Shown here piece by piece: positions 1 to 9,052 of a stretch of 64,000 bases of DNA. How positions within the stretch are numbered: position 1 is the first letter of the stretch; every line of letters begins with the position of its first letter. Source of the DNA: Mycolicibacterium chlorophenolicum. GTDB taxonomy: Bacteria; Actinomycetota; Actinomycetes; Mycobacteriales; Mycobacteriaceae. The position numbers and the translations under genes are program-made. The notes under the pieces are model-generated. The model was not told the origin of the DNA and ran no database searches. It saw only the letters and a program-made list of their open reading frames with translations. The DNA lies in assembly GCF_001044235.1 (NCBI RefSeq), contig NZ_JYNL01000030.1, positions 174,751 to 238,750 of the forward strand. Reading direction: 5' to 3'.

Positions 1-2
1 GC

Positions 3-143
3 AACGGCCGGCACACCGCCACCTACCGAACCCCCACCGGCGCCACCTACCACTCCACCGCACCACCACTACCCGGACCCACCCGACGACACAGCGTGAT
101 CGAGGCCACGCTCAGCGTCCTCCTCACCCACCACGCCGCGTGA
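3..143 (+). CDS. C-terminal fragment, possibly DUF222/HNH (13E12-family) protein
   Basis: An open frame enters from the left edge and stops with TGA at 141-143. The visible 46 residues include a segment reading TYRTPTGATYHSTAPPLPGP, which resembles the tail that follows the HNH nuclease motif in mycobacterial DUF222 (13E12 repeat) proteins. No catalytic motif is visible because the rest of the gene lies outside the window. The next gene starts 34 bases downstream. The family assignment is tentative and rests on the Thr/Pro/Gly-rich tail alone. Confidence 0.35.
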   Translation, partial: NGRHTATYRTPTGATYHSTAPPLPGPTRRHSVIEATLSVLLTHHAA

Positions 144-177
144 CGCGGCGCGGAACCGGCGCGGCTACATTGTTGCC

Positions 178-561
178 ATGCCCGTGACGTTCGCCGAGGT
201 CGCCAAGTCCGAGTACATCCTTCTCACCACGTTCACCAAGGACGGCCGGCCGAAGCCGACCGCGATCTGGGCGGCGCCGGTAGGGGACCGGTTGATCGCC
301 ATCACCCAGGAGAAGTCGTGGAAGGTCAAGCGGATTCGCAACACGTCGCGGGTGACGATCGCGCCGTGTGACCGCGCCGGAAAGCCGAAGGGCGAGGCGG
401 TCGAGGCGACCGCCCGCATCCTGGACAAATCCGTCAACGGCGCGACCTACGACGCGCTCGGCAAGCGGTACGGCCTGCTCGGCAAGGCATTCAACTTCTT
501 CTCCAAGCTGCGCGGCGGCATGGACAAGAACGTCACGATCGAGCTGACGGCGGCCGGCTGA
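178..561 (+). CDS. PPOX-class F420-dependent enzyme, Rv2061c-like (copy 1)
   Basis: This 127-residue protein has the compact split-barrel pattern of the FMN/F420-binding PPOX group: LLTTFTKDGRPKPTAIW near the N-terminus, then VKRIRNTSRVTIAPCDRAGK and a stretch containing GEAVEATARI. The pattern resembles the Rv2061 subfamily of probable F420-dependent oxidoreductases. The substrate is unknown. It is followed two bases later by a clear paralogue at 564-959, so the two are probably co-transcribed tandem duplicates. The ATG at 178 is the only good start. Confidence 0.8.
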   Translation: MPVTFAEVAKSEYILLTTFTKDGRPKPTAIWAAPVGDRLIAITQEKSWKVKRIRNTSRVTIAPCDRAGKPKGEAVEATARILDKSVNGATYDALGKRYGLLGKAFNFFSKLRGGMDKNVTIELTAAG

Positions 562-563
562 GC

Positions 564-959
564 ATGGCCCCCACCTTCCCCGACGTCTACCGCGAGAAGT
601 ACCTGCTGCTGACGACGTTCACCAAGGACGGCAAGCCCAAGCCCACCCCGGTGTGGGGTGTCCCCGACGGCGACAAGCTGCTCATCATCACCGACGACGG
701 GTCGTGGAAGACCAAGCGGATCAACAACACCCCGCGAGTCACGATCCAGAAGTGCGGTGTGCTCGGCAAGGTCAAGGGCGAACCCGTCGAGGCGGTGGCC
801 CGGATGCTGCCGAAAACCGAGACGCGGCGGGTGTTCGACCTGATCATCCGGCGCTACTGGAACCACGCCTGGTACTTCATCCCGCAGGCGATCGTGCGCG
901 GCGGCATCGACAAAGTGCACGCCGCGATCGAGGTGACCGCCCCGCCCGCCGACGGCTAG
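564..959 (+). CDS. PPOX-class F420-dependent enzyme, Rv2061c-like (copy 2)
   Basis: This 131-residue paralogue of the preceding gene shares the blocks LLTTFTKDGKPKPTPVW, KTKRINNTPRVTIQKC and KGEPVEAVARML in the same order. Family knowledge suggests a small dimeric split-barrel protein that binds F420 or FMN; the reaction is unknown. Only two bases separate its ATG from the stop of copy 1, implying translational coupling. Copy 2 differs mainly in the C-terminal third, where the flavin/substrate cleft usually lies, so the two copies may have different substrates. Confidence 0.8.
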   Translation: MAPTFPDVYREKYLLLTTFTKDGKPKPTPVWGVPDGDKLLIITDDGSWKTKRINNTPRVTIQKCGVLGKVKGEPVEAVARMLPKTETRRVFDLIIRRYWNHAWYFIPQAIVRGGIDKVHAAIEVTAPPADG

Positions 960-992
960 GAACCCGGTGCCCGCCCCGATCGTTGGCACAGC

Positions 993-1493
993 ATGGCGAT
1001 GAGGCTGTTCGCACTCTATGTGGTGGTCGAGCTGGCGGTTGTGGTGGCGTTGGCCTCCACGATCGGCTTCGGCTGGACCATGCTGCTGTTCGCGGCCACG
1101 TTCCTGGTCGGGCTCGCGCTGGCCGGCTCACAGGTGCGTCGCCACATCCGGCGTCTGCGCGGCGGGCTGACCGCCACCGACGCGGCCGGCGCCGTGACCG
1201 ACAGTGCGCTCGTCGCGCTCGGTACGGTGCTCGTCGTGATCCCCGGCCTGGCCACCTCCGTCCTCGGCGCGCTGCTGCTCCTGCCCCCGACCCGCGCCGT
1301 CGCGCGTCCTGTCGTCACCGCGATGGCCGCGCGCCGCGCCCCGCTGATCATCGGGGTCAGCACCGTGGGCGGCGCCGCAGGCCGCTACGCCACCCGTCCC
1401 GGGCGCACCGACTACATCGACGGTGAGGTCATCGACGTGGTGGATGCCGCGGCCGAGCGGCCGAACGCCGAACCGCGCCGCCTGCCGGAGTGA
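993..1493 (+). CDS. fxsA: FxsA-family membrane protein
   Basis: This 166-residue protein has the FxsA pattern: two N-terminal hydrophobic segments (about residues 4-21 and 23-43), a charged cytoplasmic stretch with VRRHIRRLRGG, and a third long hydrophobic segment (about 68-100) with ALGTVLVVIPGLATSVLGALLL, the characteristic GxxLxxPG-like region of the family. FxsA was named for phage exclusion suppression in E. coli; its role in mycobacteria is not established. Its stop overlaps the GTG start of the next gene by four bases. From memory, M. tuberculosis has an fxsA gene in the same neighbourhood (Rv2053c). Confidence 0.85.
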   Translation: MAMRLFALYVVVELAVVVALASTIGFGWTMLLFAATFLVGLALAGSQVRRHIRRLRGGLTATDAAGAVTDSALVALGTVLVVIPGLATSVLGALLLLPPTRAVARPVVTAMAARRAPLIIGVSTVGGAAGRYATRPGRTDYIDGEVIDVVDAAAERPNAEPRRLPE

Positions 1494-3076
1494 GCGCCAC
1501 CCGTCTTCTGCTGGGCGGCCGCATCCACAGCCCCGCCATGCCCGATGCCACCGCGATCGCGGTGCGCGACGGCGTGGTGGCATGGCTGGGCAGCGACGAC
1601 GTCGGCCGTGCGCAGTTCCCCGACGCCGAGGTCACCGACCTCGACGGCTGCTTCGTCGCACCCGCGTTCGTCGACAGCCACGTCCACGTCACCGCCACCG
1701 GCCTGACCCTGACCGGCCTCGATCTGCGCCACGCCACGTCGCGCCGGCACTGCCTCGATCTGCTCGCGGCGTACGCCCGCGCCCACCCCGACGGGGTGCT
1801 GTGGGGGCACGGATGGGACGAATCGGGCTGGCCGGAGACCGAGCCGCCGAGCACCGCCGACGTCGACGCGGCGGTCGGTGCAGGGCGGATGGCCTACCTG
1901 GCCCGGATCGACGTGCACTCGGCGCTCGCATCGACCGCGCTGCAGCACGCCGCCGGTGTGCACAGCGACGCACCGCTGACCGCCGACGACCATCACCGGG
2001 TCCGCCGGATCGCCCGCGAGCACCTCACCGCTGCGCAGCGCACCGATGCACGCCGAGCCGCCCTGGACACCGCCGCGGCGCGCGGCATCGTCGCGGTGCA
2101 CGAGTGCGCCGGACCCGACATCGGCGGCCTGGACGACTGGCGCGAGCTTCGCGACCTGCAGCACGGCGTCGAGGTCGTCGGCTACTGGGGGCAGCAGGTC
2201 AGCACCGCACAGCAGGCCCGCGAGCTGATCGCCGAGACCGGTGCCCGCGGGCTGGCGGGGGACCTGTTCGTCGACGGCGCGCTCGGTTCCCGCACGGCGT
2301 GGCTGCGCGAGCCCTACGCCGACGCCCCCTCCGACTGCCCGGCGCCGACCGGCAACACCTACCTCGACGTCGACATGATCACCGCCCACCTGGCGGCCTG
2401 CACCGAGGCCGGCGTGACGGCGGGCTTCCACGTCATCGGCGACGCGGCGGCGTCCGCGGTGGTGACCGCACTGGACGCGGTCGTCGATCGCGTCGGCAGT
2501 GTCGCGGTCGCGCGCTGCGGACACCGCCTCGAGCATCTCGAGATGGTCACCGCCGAGCAGGCGGCCAAGCTCGGCGGCTGGGGCGTGATCGCGAGCATGC
2601 AACCCGCCTTCGACGCCGTCTGGGGCGGCGCGGACGGCATGTACGCCCAGCGTCTCGGTGCGTCGAGAGCGGCCAGGATGAACGATTTCGCGCTGTTAGC
2701 ATCCCAAGGCGTGCCACTCGCCTTCGGTTCCGACGCACCGGTGACCGACATGGATCCCTGGGCCGCCGTCCGGGCGGCGACCACGCATCACACCTCCGGC
2801 AGCGCCGTGTCGGCGCGTGCCGCGTTCGCGGCGGCCACCCGCGGCGCCTGGCGGGCCGGCGGGGTCCGGGACGGGGTGACGGGCACGCTCGTGCCCGGAG
2901 CGCCGGCGTCGTACGCGGTCTGGGAGGCCGACGCGTTCGACGTCAGCGCGCCCGCCGACGCGGTGCAGCGCTGGTCGACCGATCCGCGGTCCCGGGTGCC
3001 GCTGCTGCCGCGGCTGGACGGCCCACTGCCGCGGTGCCGCCAGACCGTGCACCGGGGCGCGGTCCTCCATGGCTGA
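1490..3076 (+). CDS. Amidohydrolase family protein (YtcJ/amidohydrolase_3 type)
   Basis: This 528-residue protein belongs to the metal-dependent amidohydrolase superfamily of the YtcJ type. It shows the metal-binding VDSHVHV motif near residue 60, a conserved HGWDESGW block, [17 protein letters not shown] and [13 protein letters not shown] near the C-terminus. Such enzymes hydrolyse C-N bonds in amides or cyclic amides; this substrate is unknown. It starts at a GTG overlapping the fxsA stop (GTGA) and its stop overlaps the next ATG by eight bases, so it sits inside a coupled fxsA-amidohydrolase-lnt-ppm1 operon. A link to lipoprotein or lipid-carrier metabolism is only suggested by position. 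Confidence 0.85.
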   Translation: MSATRLLLGGRIHSPAMPDATAIAVRDGVVAWLGSDDVGRAQFPDAEVTDLDGCFVAPAFVDSHVHVTATGLTLTGLDLRHATSRRHCLDLLAAYARAHPDGVLWGHGWDESGWPETEPPSTADVDAAVGAGRMAYLARIDVHSALASTALQHAAGVHSDAPLTADDHHRVRRIAREHLTAAQRTDARRAALDTAAARGIVAVHECAGPDIGGLDDWRELRDLQHGVEVVGYWGQQVSTAQQARELIAETGARGLAGDLFVDGALGSRTAWLREPYADAPSDCPAPTGNTYLDVDMITAHLAACTEAGVTAGFHVIGDAAASAVVTALDAVVDRVGSVAVARCGHRLEHLEMVTAEQAAKLGGWGVIASMQPAFDAVWGGADGMYAQRLGASRAARMNDFALLASQGVPLAFGSDAPVTDMDPWAAVRAATTHHTSGSAVSARAAFAAATRGAWRAGGVRDGVTGTLVPGAPASYAVWEADAFDVSAPADAVQRWSTDPRSRVPLLPRLDGPLPRCRQTVHRGAVLHG

Positions 3077-4763
3077 GGCCCAGCAGGCCCGCGAGGCGGA
3101 CGACGCCGTCGCGGAAGGCCGGTCGCGGCTGCGCCGGTTCGGCCAGGCCGTCGTCGACCGGTTGCCCCAGCTCAGCGTTGCCATCGTCGCCGGGTTGGCG
3201 TTGTGCGCGAGCTTCCCGCCCTTCGGGTGGTGGTTCACCGCGATCCTGGCGTTCGCGGCGCTGGGCTGGCTGCTCACCCGGCCGTCGACGACCGCGGCCG
3301 GCGGGTTCGGGTACGGGCTGCTGTTCGGCGCGGCGTTCTACGTCCCGCTGCTGCCCTGGATCAGCGGCCTGGTCGGCGCGGTGCCGTGGCTCGCGCTCAG
3401 CCTGGTCGAGGCGCTGTTCCCGGCGCTGTTCGGGCTCGCCGCGGTCCTCGTCCGCCGCGCGCCGGGCTGGCCGCTGTGGTTCGCCGGGCTGTGGTCGGCG
3501 CAGGAATGGCTGAAATCGACGGTGCCTTTCGGCGGCTTCCCGTGGGGCGTCGTCGGCTATTCGCAGACGCGCGGCCCCGCACTGCCGCTGGCCTACTTCG
3601 GCGGCGCCCCATTGGTGTCGTTCGCGACCGTCCTGTTCGGGTTCAGCGCGGCGGCGCTGACGCTCGAGGTGATCCGCTGGTGGCGCAGCGATGCCGCGGC
3701 CCGCGCCGCGGCGCCGCCGGCCGTCGTGCTGCCCGGGCTCTGCATCAGCCTGGTCCTGCTGACCGCCGCGCTGGCGTGGCCGCACGTGCGGAAGTCCGGC
3801 GCCGGCGCCGGCGACGAACCGCCCGTCACGGTCGCGGCCGTGCAGGGCAACGTTCCCCGCCTGGGCCTGGAGTTCAACGCCCAGCGCCGCGCGGTGCTGG
3901 ACAACCATGTCCGCGAGACGCTGCGGCTGGCCGACGACGTGCGGGCCGGCCGAGCACCCCAACCGATGTTCGTGATCTGGCCGGAGAACTCGTCGGACAT
4001 CGATCCGCTGGCCAACGCCGACGCCGGCCAGGAGATCTCCACGGCCGCGGCGGCGATCCGCGCGCCGATCCTGGTGGGCGGAGTGCTGGCCGCCCCGGGC
4101 TACAGCCGCGAGAACCCCGTGTCGAACAACTCGGTGATCGTCTGGAACCCCGACACAGGCCCGGCCGATCGGCACGACAAGCAGATCATCCAGCCGTTCG
4201 GCGAGTACCTGCCGTGGCGCAGCTTCTTCAGCAAGCTCTCGCCCTACGCCGAGCGGGCCGGGTACTTCGTGCCCGGCCAGGGCGACGGCGTCGTGCGGGC
4301 GGCCGGGGTGCCCATCGGCGTGACGACGTGCTGGGAGGTGATCTTCGACCGGGCGGCCCGTGAAGCGGTGCGCAGCGGTGCCCAGGTGCTGGCGGTGCCG
4401 AGCAACAACGCGACCTTCGACGAGGCGATGAGCGAGCAGCAGCTGGACTTCGCCCGGCTCCGCGCCGTCGAACACGACCGCTACGTCGTCGTCGCGGGCA
4501 CCGTCGGCATCAGCGCGGTGATCTCCCCGGACGGCCGCGAGCTGGCGCGGACCGCGTTCTTCGAACCGGCCTACCTCGATCAACAGATCCGGCTGCGGAC
4601 CGCACTGACCCCCGCGACGCGGTTCGGTCCCTACGTCGAGGCGCTGCTGATCGGCATCGGTCTTGCGGGGATCGCTTCGGCCATGCTGCACAATGGTCTC
4701 TTCGTGCGAGCAAGAAACAGGGGTCGGCGATCGACGACCGACAACGGCAAAGGAGCCCCATGA
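3069..4763 (+). CDS. lnt: Apolipoprotein N-acyltransferase
   Basis: This 564-residue integral membrane protein transfers an acyl chain to the alpha-amino group of the lipid-modified Cys of lipoproteins. The N-terminal half has several membrane segments (about residues 38-240); the C-terminal half is the nitrilase-like domain. The catalytic triad expected from E. coli Lnt is visible as E306 (WPENSSD), K371 ([14 protein letters not shown]) and C421 (TTCWEVIFD). A last hydrophobic helix lies near residues 522-542. Its stop overlaps the ppm1 start (ATGA). In M. tuberculosis this domain is, from memory, fused to Ppm1; here it is separate, as in M. smegmatis (there called Ppm2/Lnt). Confidence 0.95.
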   Translation: MAEAQQAREADDAVAEGRSRLRRFGQAVVDRLPQLSVAIVAGLALCASFPPFGWWFTAILAFAALGWLLTRPSTTAAGGFGYGLLFGAAFYVPLLPWISGLVGAVPWLALSLVEALFPALFGLAAVLVRRAPGWPLWFAGLWSAQEWLKSTVPFGGFPWGVVGYSQTRGPALPLAYFGGAPLVSFATVLFGFSAAALTLEVIRWWRSDAAARAAAPPAVVLPGLCISLVLLTAALAWPHVRKSGAGAGDEPPVTVAAVQGNVPRLGLEFNAQRRAVLDNHVRETLRLADDVRAGRAPQPMFVIWPENSSDIDPLANADAGQEISTAAAAIRAPILVGGVLAAPGYSRENPVSNNSVIVWNPDTGPADRHDKQIIQPFGEYLPWRSFFSKLSPYAERAGYFVPGQGDGVVRAAGVPIGVTTCWEVIFDRAAREAVRSGAQVLAVPSNNATFDEAMSEQQLDFARLRAVEHDRYVVVAGTVGISAVISPDGRELARTAFFEPAYLDQQIRLRTALTPATRFGPYVEALLIGIGLAGIASAMLHNGLFVRARNRGRRSTTDNGKGAP

Positions 4764-5557
4764 GCGTCCCCGGTGGCCCCGGCGGCCAGGAAGCCGGCCG
4801 AGAAGCCACGGAAAAGCCCAGCGCACGGACACTGGTGATCATCCCGACGTACAACGAGCGGGACAACCTCCTCAAGATCGTGGGCCGGGTGAACGACGCG
4901 GCGCCCGCGGTGCACGTGCTGATCGTCGACGACGGCAGCCCCGACGGCACCGGCCGGCTGGCCGATGAGCTCGCGCTGGCCGATCCCGACCGGGTGCACG
5001 TCATGCACCGCAGCTCCAAGGACGGTCTCGGTGCGGCCTACCTGGCCGGGTTCGCGTGGGGCCTGAGCCGCCAGTACACGGTGCTGGTGGAGATGGACGC
5101 CGACGGCAGCCACGCCCCCGAGCAGCTGCACCGGCTGCTCGACGCCATCGACGCCGGCGCGGACCTGGTGATCGGCTCGCGCTACGTCGATGGCGGTGAG
5201 GTGCGCAACTGGCCGCGCCGGCGCCTCGTGCTGTCCCGGACCGCCAACGGATACTCACGGATCCTGCTGGGCGTCGACATCCACGACATCACCGCGGGCT
5301 ACCGCGCCTACCGACGCGAGGTGCTCGAGAAGATCGACCTCGCGGCGGTGGATTCCAAGGGTTACGGCTTCCAGGTCGATCTGACCTGGCGCTCGATCAA
5401 CGCCGGGTTCACCGTCATCGAGGTCCCCATCACGTTCACCGAGCGCGAGCACGGCGTGTCGAAGATGGACGGCTCGACGATCCGAGAGGCGATCCTCAAG
5501 GTCGCCCAGTGGGGGTTGCGCGCCCGGCTGGACCGGGCCCGCGGCACCGCCCGCTGA
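4760..5557 (+). CDS. ppm1: Polyprenol monophosphomannose synthase
   Basis: This 265-residue GT2 glycosyltransferase moves mannose from GDP-mannose to polyprenyl phosphate, the donor for periplasmic mannosylation of LM/LAM and proteins. Visible features are the nucleotide-binding [11 protein letters not shown], the DDGSPDGT acidic motif, the catalytic VEMDADGSH block and the RYVDGG and ITAGYRAYR motifs of dolichol-phosphate-mannose synthases. There is no C-terminal membrane domain, so membrane association probably depends on Lnt encoded just upstream with a four-base overlap. The stop codon directly abuts the convergent rbpA stop with no intergenic base. Confidence 0.95.
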   Translation: MSVPGGPGGQEAGREATEKPSARTLVIIPTYNERDNLLKIVGRVNDAAPAVHVLIVDDGSPDGTGRLADELALADPDRVHVMHRSSKDGLGAAYLAGFAWGLSRQYTVLVEMDADGSHAPEQLHRLLDAIDAGADLVIGSRYVDGGEVRNWPRRRLVLSRTANGYSRILLGVDIHDITAGYRAYRREVLEKIDLAAVDSKGYGFQVDLTWRSINAGFTVIEVPITFTEREHGVSKMDGSTIREAILKVAQWGLRARLDRARGTAR

Positions 5558-5893
5558 CTACCCGCGGCGGCGGGTCTTGATGATCTCGAGACGCTCCTTG
5601 AGCAGTTCCTCGAGTTCCTCCACCGAACGCCGCTCCAGCAGCATGTCCCAGTGGGTGCGCGGGGGCTTGACCTTCTTGGGCTCCGGAACGTCACCCTCGA
5701 TCAGGGTGCCCTCCATGCCGTTGCGGCACAGCCAGGTGCCGGGGATCTCGGCGTCGTCGGCGAACGGGACGTCGAACTCCTCGCCGTTGTCGGTGCGGTA
5801 GCGGGCGACCTGCCGCGGCGCCAAGTCGTGATTGCGGTCGGTCTCGTAGCTCACGGCTCCGAGGCGGCTGCCCCTCAAGACACGATCAGCCAT
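5558..5893 (-). CDS. rbpA: RNA polymerase-binding protein RbpA
   Basis: This 111-residue protein is very close to mycobacterial RbpA, which binds RNA polymerase and the principal sigma factors and stabilises open complexes. Visible parts are the N-terminal tail starting MADRVLRGSRLG, the core domain with GTWLCRNGMEG, the basic linker KKVKPPRTHWDML and the C-terminal sigma-interaction helix RRSVEELEELLKERLE. The ATG at 5893 is preferred over an in-frame TTG two codons upstream because the sequence AGAGGAG lies a suitable distance upstream and the mycobacterial protein starts there. Convergent with ppm1. Confidence 0.97.
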   Translation of the reverse strand: MADRVLRGSRLGAVSYETDRNHDLAPRQVARYRTDNGEEFDVPFADDAEIPGTWLCRNGMEGTLIEGDVPEPKKVKPPRTHWDMLLERRSVEELEELLKERLEIIKTRRRG

Positions 5894-5931
5894 CGTCAAC
5901 TCCTCTGTAAGCGCATGTGGTCCGGGATTAA

Positions 5932-5958
5932 CAACGCAGGTGTGCCACGCAGAGTTCC
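5932..5958 (-). promoter_or_regulatory. Candidate ECF (SigE/SigH-like) promoter of rbpA
   Basis: On the minus strand, GGAAC (5958-5954) is followed after 17 bases by CGTTG (5936-5932). This matches the GGAAY / sGTT pattern of the SigH/SigE/SigR class. The predicted transcript would have a leader of roughly 30 bases before the rbpA ATG. In Streptomyces coelicolor rbpA was first described as a SigR target, which makes the match plausible. No expression evidence is available here. Confidence 0.5.
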
Positions 5959-6014
5959 CGACTCGGCCCCTGATGATACCGGGATCGGAGGATCGGCCGG
6001 TTTAGAGTCGGGCC

Positions 6015-6377
6015 GTGACAGCCTCTCCTGGCCAGATGACCTCCCGCGGCGCCACCCGGAACCGCCCCCAGAGCTGCCGCTGGTGCGGCCGGGAAGTCGC
6101 CGATGCGGGGCTGGGCCGGCGGCGCCAGTACTGCCGGCAGTCGTGCCGGCAGCGTGCCTACGAGCAGCGCGCGCTGGTCAAGGGCACCGCGGTCGCCGAG
6201 GACGCCGTGGTGCTCAGCGCCGAGGAGGCCTCCGAGCTGTCCGACCGCGTCTACCAGGTCCGGTGCGCGGCCGAGGACATGGCCATCGCGATCGAGGAGG
6301 GCGCCGGACCCGGCGAGCTGCGCGAGCTGTGTGACGCGGTGATGCGGGCCGCGCGCGCCGCCGACGGCTGGCGCTGA
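6015..6377 (+). CDS. Small Cys-rich conserved protein (Rv2049c-like)
   Basis: This 120-residue protein starts at a GTG. It carries CRWCGR near residue 21 and QYCRQSCRQRAYEQR near residue 39, giving two CxxC-type Cys pairs that could bind zinc. A mainly acidic helical C-terminal half follows (about residues 58-117). It is divergent from rbpA with about 120 bases between them. From memory, M. tuberculosis has a short conserved protein (Rv2049c) next to rbpA, and this is probably its counterpart. The basic Cys-rich module looks like a nucleic-acid or protein-binding zinc knuckle. The function is unknown. Confidence 0.65.
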   Translation: MTASPGQMTSRGATRNRPQSCRWCGREVADAGLGRRRQYCRQSCRQRAYEQRALVKGTAVAEDAVVLSAEEASELSDRVYQVRCAAEDMAIAIEEGAGPGELRELCDAVMRAARAADGWR

Positions 6378-6450
6378 GCTCCTCCTGCTTTTTCTCACGC
6401 AGAATCAAACGCTTCAACGCTGCAGGAGCCGCGCGTAGCGTCGCCTCACC

Positions 6451-7257
6451 GTGACCAGTCCCGCCGATCTGGCCGTGCCGCTGGCACCCACCGCCCCGCG
6501 CCCACGGGCTCAGCGCAGGTGGATGCTCATCCGGCTGGCCTCCCCGTTCGTGCTGCTGGCGCTGTGGCAGATCGGCAGCGCGGTGGGCCTCATCCCGCAG
6601 GACGTGCTGCCCGCACCGTCGCTGATCGCGGAGGCCGGGGTCGAGCTGATCAGAACCGGTCAGCTCGCGGATGCCCTTGCGGTGTCGGGTGTCCGGGTCG
6701 TCGAGGGCCTGGTGCTCGGCGGCCTGGTCGGCGTCGCGCTCGGCGTCGCGGTCGGCCTGTCGAAGTGGTTCGAGGTCACCATCGATCCGCCCATGCAGAT
6801 GGTGCGCGCGCTGCCGCACCTCGGCCTGATCCCGCTGTTCATCGTGTGGTTCGGCATCGGGGAACTGCCCAAGGTACTGCTCGTCGCTCTCGGGGTCAGC
6901 TTCCCGCTCTACCTCAACACCTTCTCGGCGATCCGCCAGGTCGACCCCAAATTGTTCGAGACCGCGCAGGTGCTCGGCTTCTCGTTCTGGCAGAAGCTAC
7001 GCACGATCATCGTGCCCAGTGCCGCGCCGCAGGTCCTCGTCGGGCTGCGGCAGTCCCTGGCGATCGCGTGGCTCACGCTGATCGTGGCCGAACAGATCAA
7101 CGCGGACAAGGGAATCGGCTTCCTCATCATGAACGCCCGCGACTTCCTGCGGATCGACATCATCATCTTCGGTCTGATCATCTACGCGCTGCTGGGCATC
7201 GGCACCGACGCCGTGGTCCGCGGGCTCGAGAAGCGGGCATCGAGGTATCGCGCATGA
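6451..7257 (+). CDS. ssuC: Aliphatic sulfonate ABC transporter permease
   Basis: This 268-residue inner-membrane permease of the TauC/SsuC family has about six membrane helices and the EAA loop region reading DPKLFETAQVLGFSFWQKLRTI. It forms the channel of the sulfonate importer with the ATPase and binding protein encoded downstream. The GTG start at 6451 has a possible -10 element TAGCGT at 6436-6441, which would make the transcript almost leaderless. The stop overlaps the ATPase start (ATGA). The adjacent ssuD-like gene points to alkanesulfonates rather than taurine or nitrate, although paralogous permeases are hard to separate. Confidence 0.88.
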   Translation: MTSPADLAVPLAPTAPRPRAQRRWMLIRLASPFVLLALWQIGSAVGLIPQDVLPAPSLIAEAGVELIRTGQLADALAVSGVRVVEGLVLGGLVGVALGVAVGLSKWFEVTIDPPMQMVRALPHLGLIPLFIVWFGIGELPKVLLVALGVSFPLYLNTFSAIRQVDPKLFETAQVLGFSFWQKLRTIIVPSAAPQVLVGLRQSLAIAWLTLIVAEQINADKGIGFLIMNARDFLRIDIIIFGLIIYALLGIGTDAVVRGLEKRASRYRA

Positions 7258-8006
7258 CCCTCACCTCCGACGCGTCCACCTCCGTGACCGGTCCCCGCGC
7301 CGACAGCGCCGGCGAACTGCGCGGGGTCGACAAGTGGTACGGCGCCCACCATGTGCTGACCGATCTCTCGGTGCGCATCGGGCGCGGCGAGATCGTCGCG
7401 CTGATCGGGCGCAGCGGGTCGGGAAAGTCGACCGTGCTGCGGGTGCTCGCCGGGCTGTCGACCGACCACACCGGGGAGCGCGTGTTCGCCGGCGCGCCGG
7501 CGGTCGCCTTTCAGGAACCCCGGCTGTTCCCGTGGCGCGACGTGCGCACCAACGTCGCCCACGGGTTGACCCGCACCCGGCTGGGGAAGGCCGACGCACT
7601 GTCCCGGGCCGAGAAGGCCCTCGCCGACGTGGGCCTGGCCGATCGCGCCGACGCGTGGCCGGCGACGCTGTCCGGTGGTCAGGCGCAACGTGTTTCGCTC
7701 GCCCGCGCCCTGGTGGCCGAACCCGAACTGCTGCTCCTCGACGAACCGTTCGGTGCGCTGGACGCGCTGACCCGGCTCTCGATGCGGTCCCTGCTGCTCG
7801 ACCTCTGGCGCGAACACGGCTTCGGTGTGCTGTTGGTGACCCACGACGTCGACGAGGCGGTCGCCCTCGCCGACCGGGTGCTCGTGCTCGACGACGGGCA
7901 GATCGTGCACACCCTCGAGATCCCCGACCCCCGGCTCCCGCCGGGCGAGGGGCACACCGACCGCTACCGCGCCGAGCTGCTCGACACGCTCGGCGTGCAG
8001 TCCTGA
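7254..8006 (+). CDS. ssuB: Aliphatic sulfonate ABC transporter ATP-binding protein
   Basis: This 250-residue ATPase energises sulfonate import. Visible motifs are Walker A GRSGSGKST, the Q-loop in VAFQEPRLFPW, the signature LSGGQAQRVSLARAL, Walker B LLLLDEPFGALD and the switch His in LVTHDVDEAVALADR. The ATG at 7254 overlaps the permease stop by four bases; the open frame continues upstream but that part is out-of-frame permease sequence. The short length and the EPRLFPW motif after the Q-loop fit the SsuB/TauB group. Confidence 0.9.
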   Translation: MTLTSDASTSVTGPRADSAGELRGVDKWYGAHHVLTDLSVRIGRGEIVALIGRSGSGKSTVLRVLAGLSTDHTGERVFAGAPAVAFQEPRLFPWRDVRTNVAHGLTRTRLGKADALSRAEKALADVGLADRADAWPATLSGGQAQRVSLARALVAEPELLLLDEPFGALDALTRLSMRSLLLDLWREHGFGVLLVTHDVDEAVALADRVLVLDDGQIVHTLEIPDPRLPPGEGHTDRYRAELLDTLGVQS

Positions 8007-8029
8007 CCATCGTCGACGAGGGGACCAAC

Positions 8030-9046
8030 ATGTCCAGGGTTGTTGCCGTGCTCGCCGTGGTGAGCCTGCTGCTCGCCGGATGCGTGTCACGACAGGACGT
8101 CTCGGGTGCCCAGCAGGCACCCGAGACGGTGCCGCTGTCCGACCTGGCCGGCCTGACGCTGCAGGTCGGCGATCAGAAGGGAGGCACCGAATCCCTGCTG
8201 CGCGCCGCGGGCGCGCTCGACGGCCTGCCGTATCAGATCGCGTTCTCGACCTTCACCTCCGGGCCGCCGCAGATCGAGGCGGCGACGGCGGGCAAGATCG
8301 ACTTCGCGATCACCGGCAACACCCCGCCGATCTTCGGGGCCGCCTCGGGTGCCAAGGTCAAGGTGGTCGCCGCCTACGACGGTGGCGGCAACGGCGATCA
8401 GGTTCTGGTGCACCAGGATTCACCGATCACCTCGATCGCCGACCTACGGGGCAAACGCATCGCGGTGGGCAAGGGGAGCTCCGCGCACGGGCACATCCTC
8501 GCCCAGCTGAAGAACGCCGGGCTGACCCCCGACGACGTCACGCTGATCTTCCTGCAGCCGGCCGACGCCCTGCCGGCGTTCACGCAGCGTCAGGCCGACG
8601 CGTGGGCGATCTGGGATCCCTACACCGCCCAGACCGCTGCGCAGGTGCCGGTGCGCTCCATCGGGCAGGCCCGCGACGTCACCAACGGCTACTGGTTCGG
8701 CGTGGCCTCGGATCAGGCGCTGGCCGACCCGAAGCGCAACACCGCGCTGGCAGACCTGCTGGTCCGCTTCGAGAAGGCGGCACGGTGGGCCCAGGAGCAC
8801 CCCGACCAGTGGGCCACCAGTTACGCCCAGGCCGTCGGGCTGAGCCCCGAGGTGGCCCGGGTGTCCCAGGGGCGCAGCCTGCGGTTGCCGACCGAACTCG
8901 ACGATCAGGTGGTGGCCTCGGAGCAGAAGATCGCCGACCTGTTCGCCGAATCAGGCCAGATCGCCTCTCCTGCACCTGATTTCAACAAGTGGGTGGATCG
9001 CAGGTACAACGACGCGCTGCGGCCGCTCTTGATCGCGACGAATTAG
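8030..9046 (+). CDS. ssuA: Aliphatic sulfonate-binding lipoprotein
   Basis: This 338-residue substrate-binding protein has a short signal peptide ending in the lipobox LLAGC, so Cys18 would be lipidated and anchored outside the membrane. The mature part has the NMT1/SsuA-like fold pattern: GDQKGGTESLLRA, AATAGKIDFAITGNTPPIF, KVVAAYDGGG, GKRIAVGKGSSAHGH and WAIWDPYTAQ. These blocks are typical of alkanesulfonate-binding proteins. The ATG at 8030 lies 23 bases after ssuB and places the signal peptide correctly. The ssuD-like gene follows after only six bases. Confidence 0.9.
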   Translation: MSRVVAVLAVVSLLLAGCVSRQDVSGAQQAPETVPLSDLAGLTLQVGDQKGGTESLLRAAGALDGLPYQIAFSTFTSGPPQIEAATAGKIDFAITGNTPPIFGAASGAKVKVVAAYDGGGNGDQVLVHQDSPITSIADLRGKRIAVGKGSSAHGHILAQLKNAGLTPDDVTLIFLQPADALPAFTQRQADAWAIWDPYTAQTAAQVPVRSIGQARDVTNGYWFGVASDQALADPKRNTALADLLVRFEKAARWAQEHPDQWATSYAQAVGLSPEVARVSQGRSLRLPTELDDQVVASEQKIADLFAESGQIASPAPDFNKWVDRRYNDALRPLLIATN

Positions 9047-9052
9047 GAATTC

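Noticed and set aside
2943..4832. A 629-residue open frame on the minus strand opposite lnt
   Set aside because: Arg/Gly/Glu-rich shadow of lnt with no recognisable domain.
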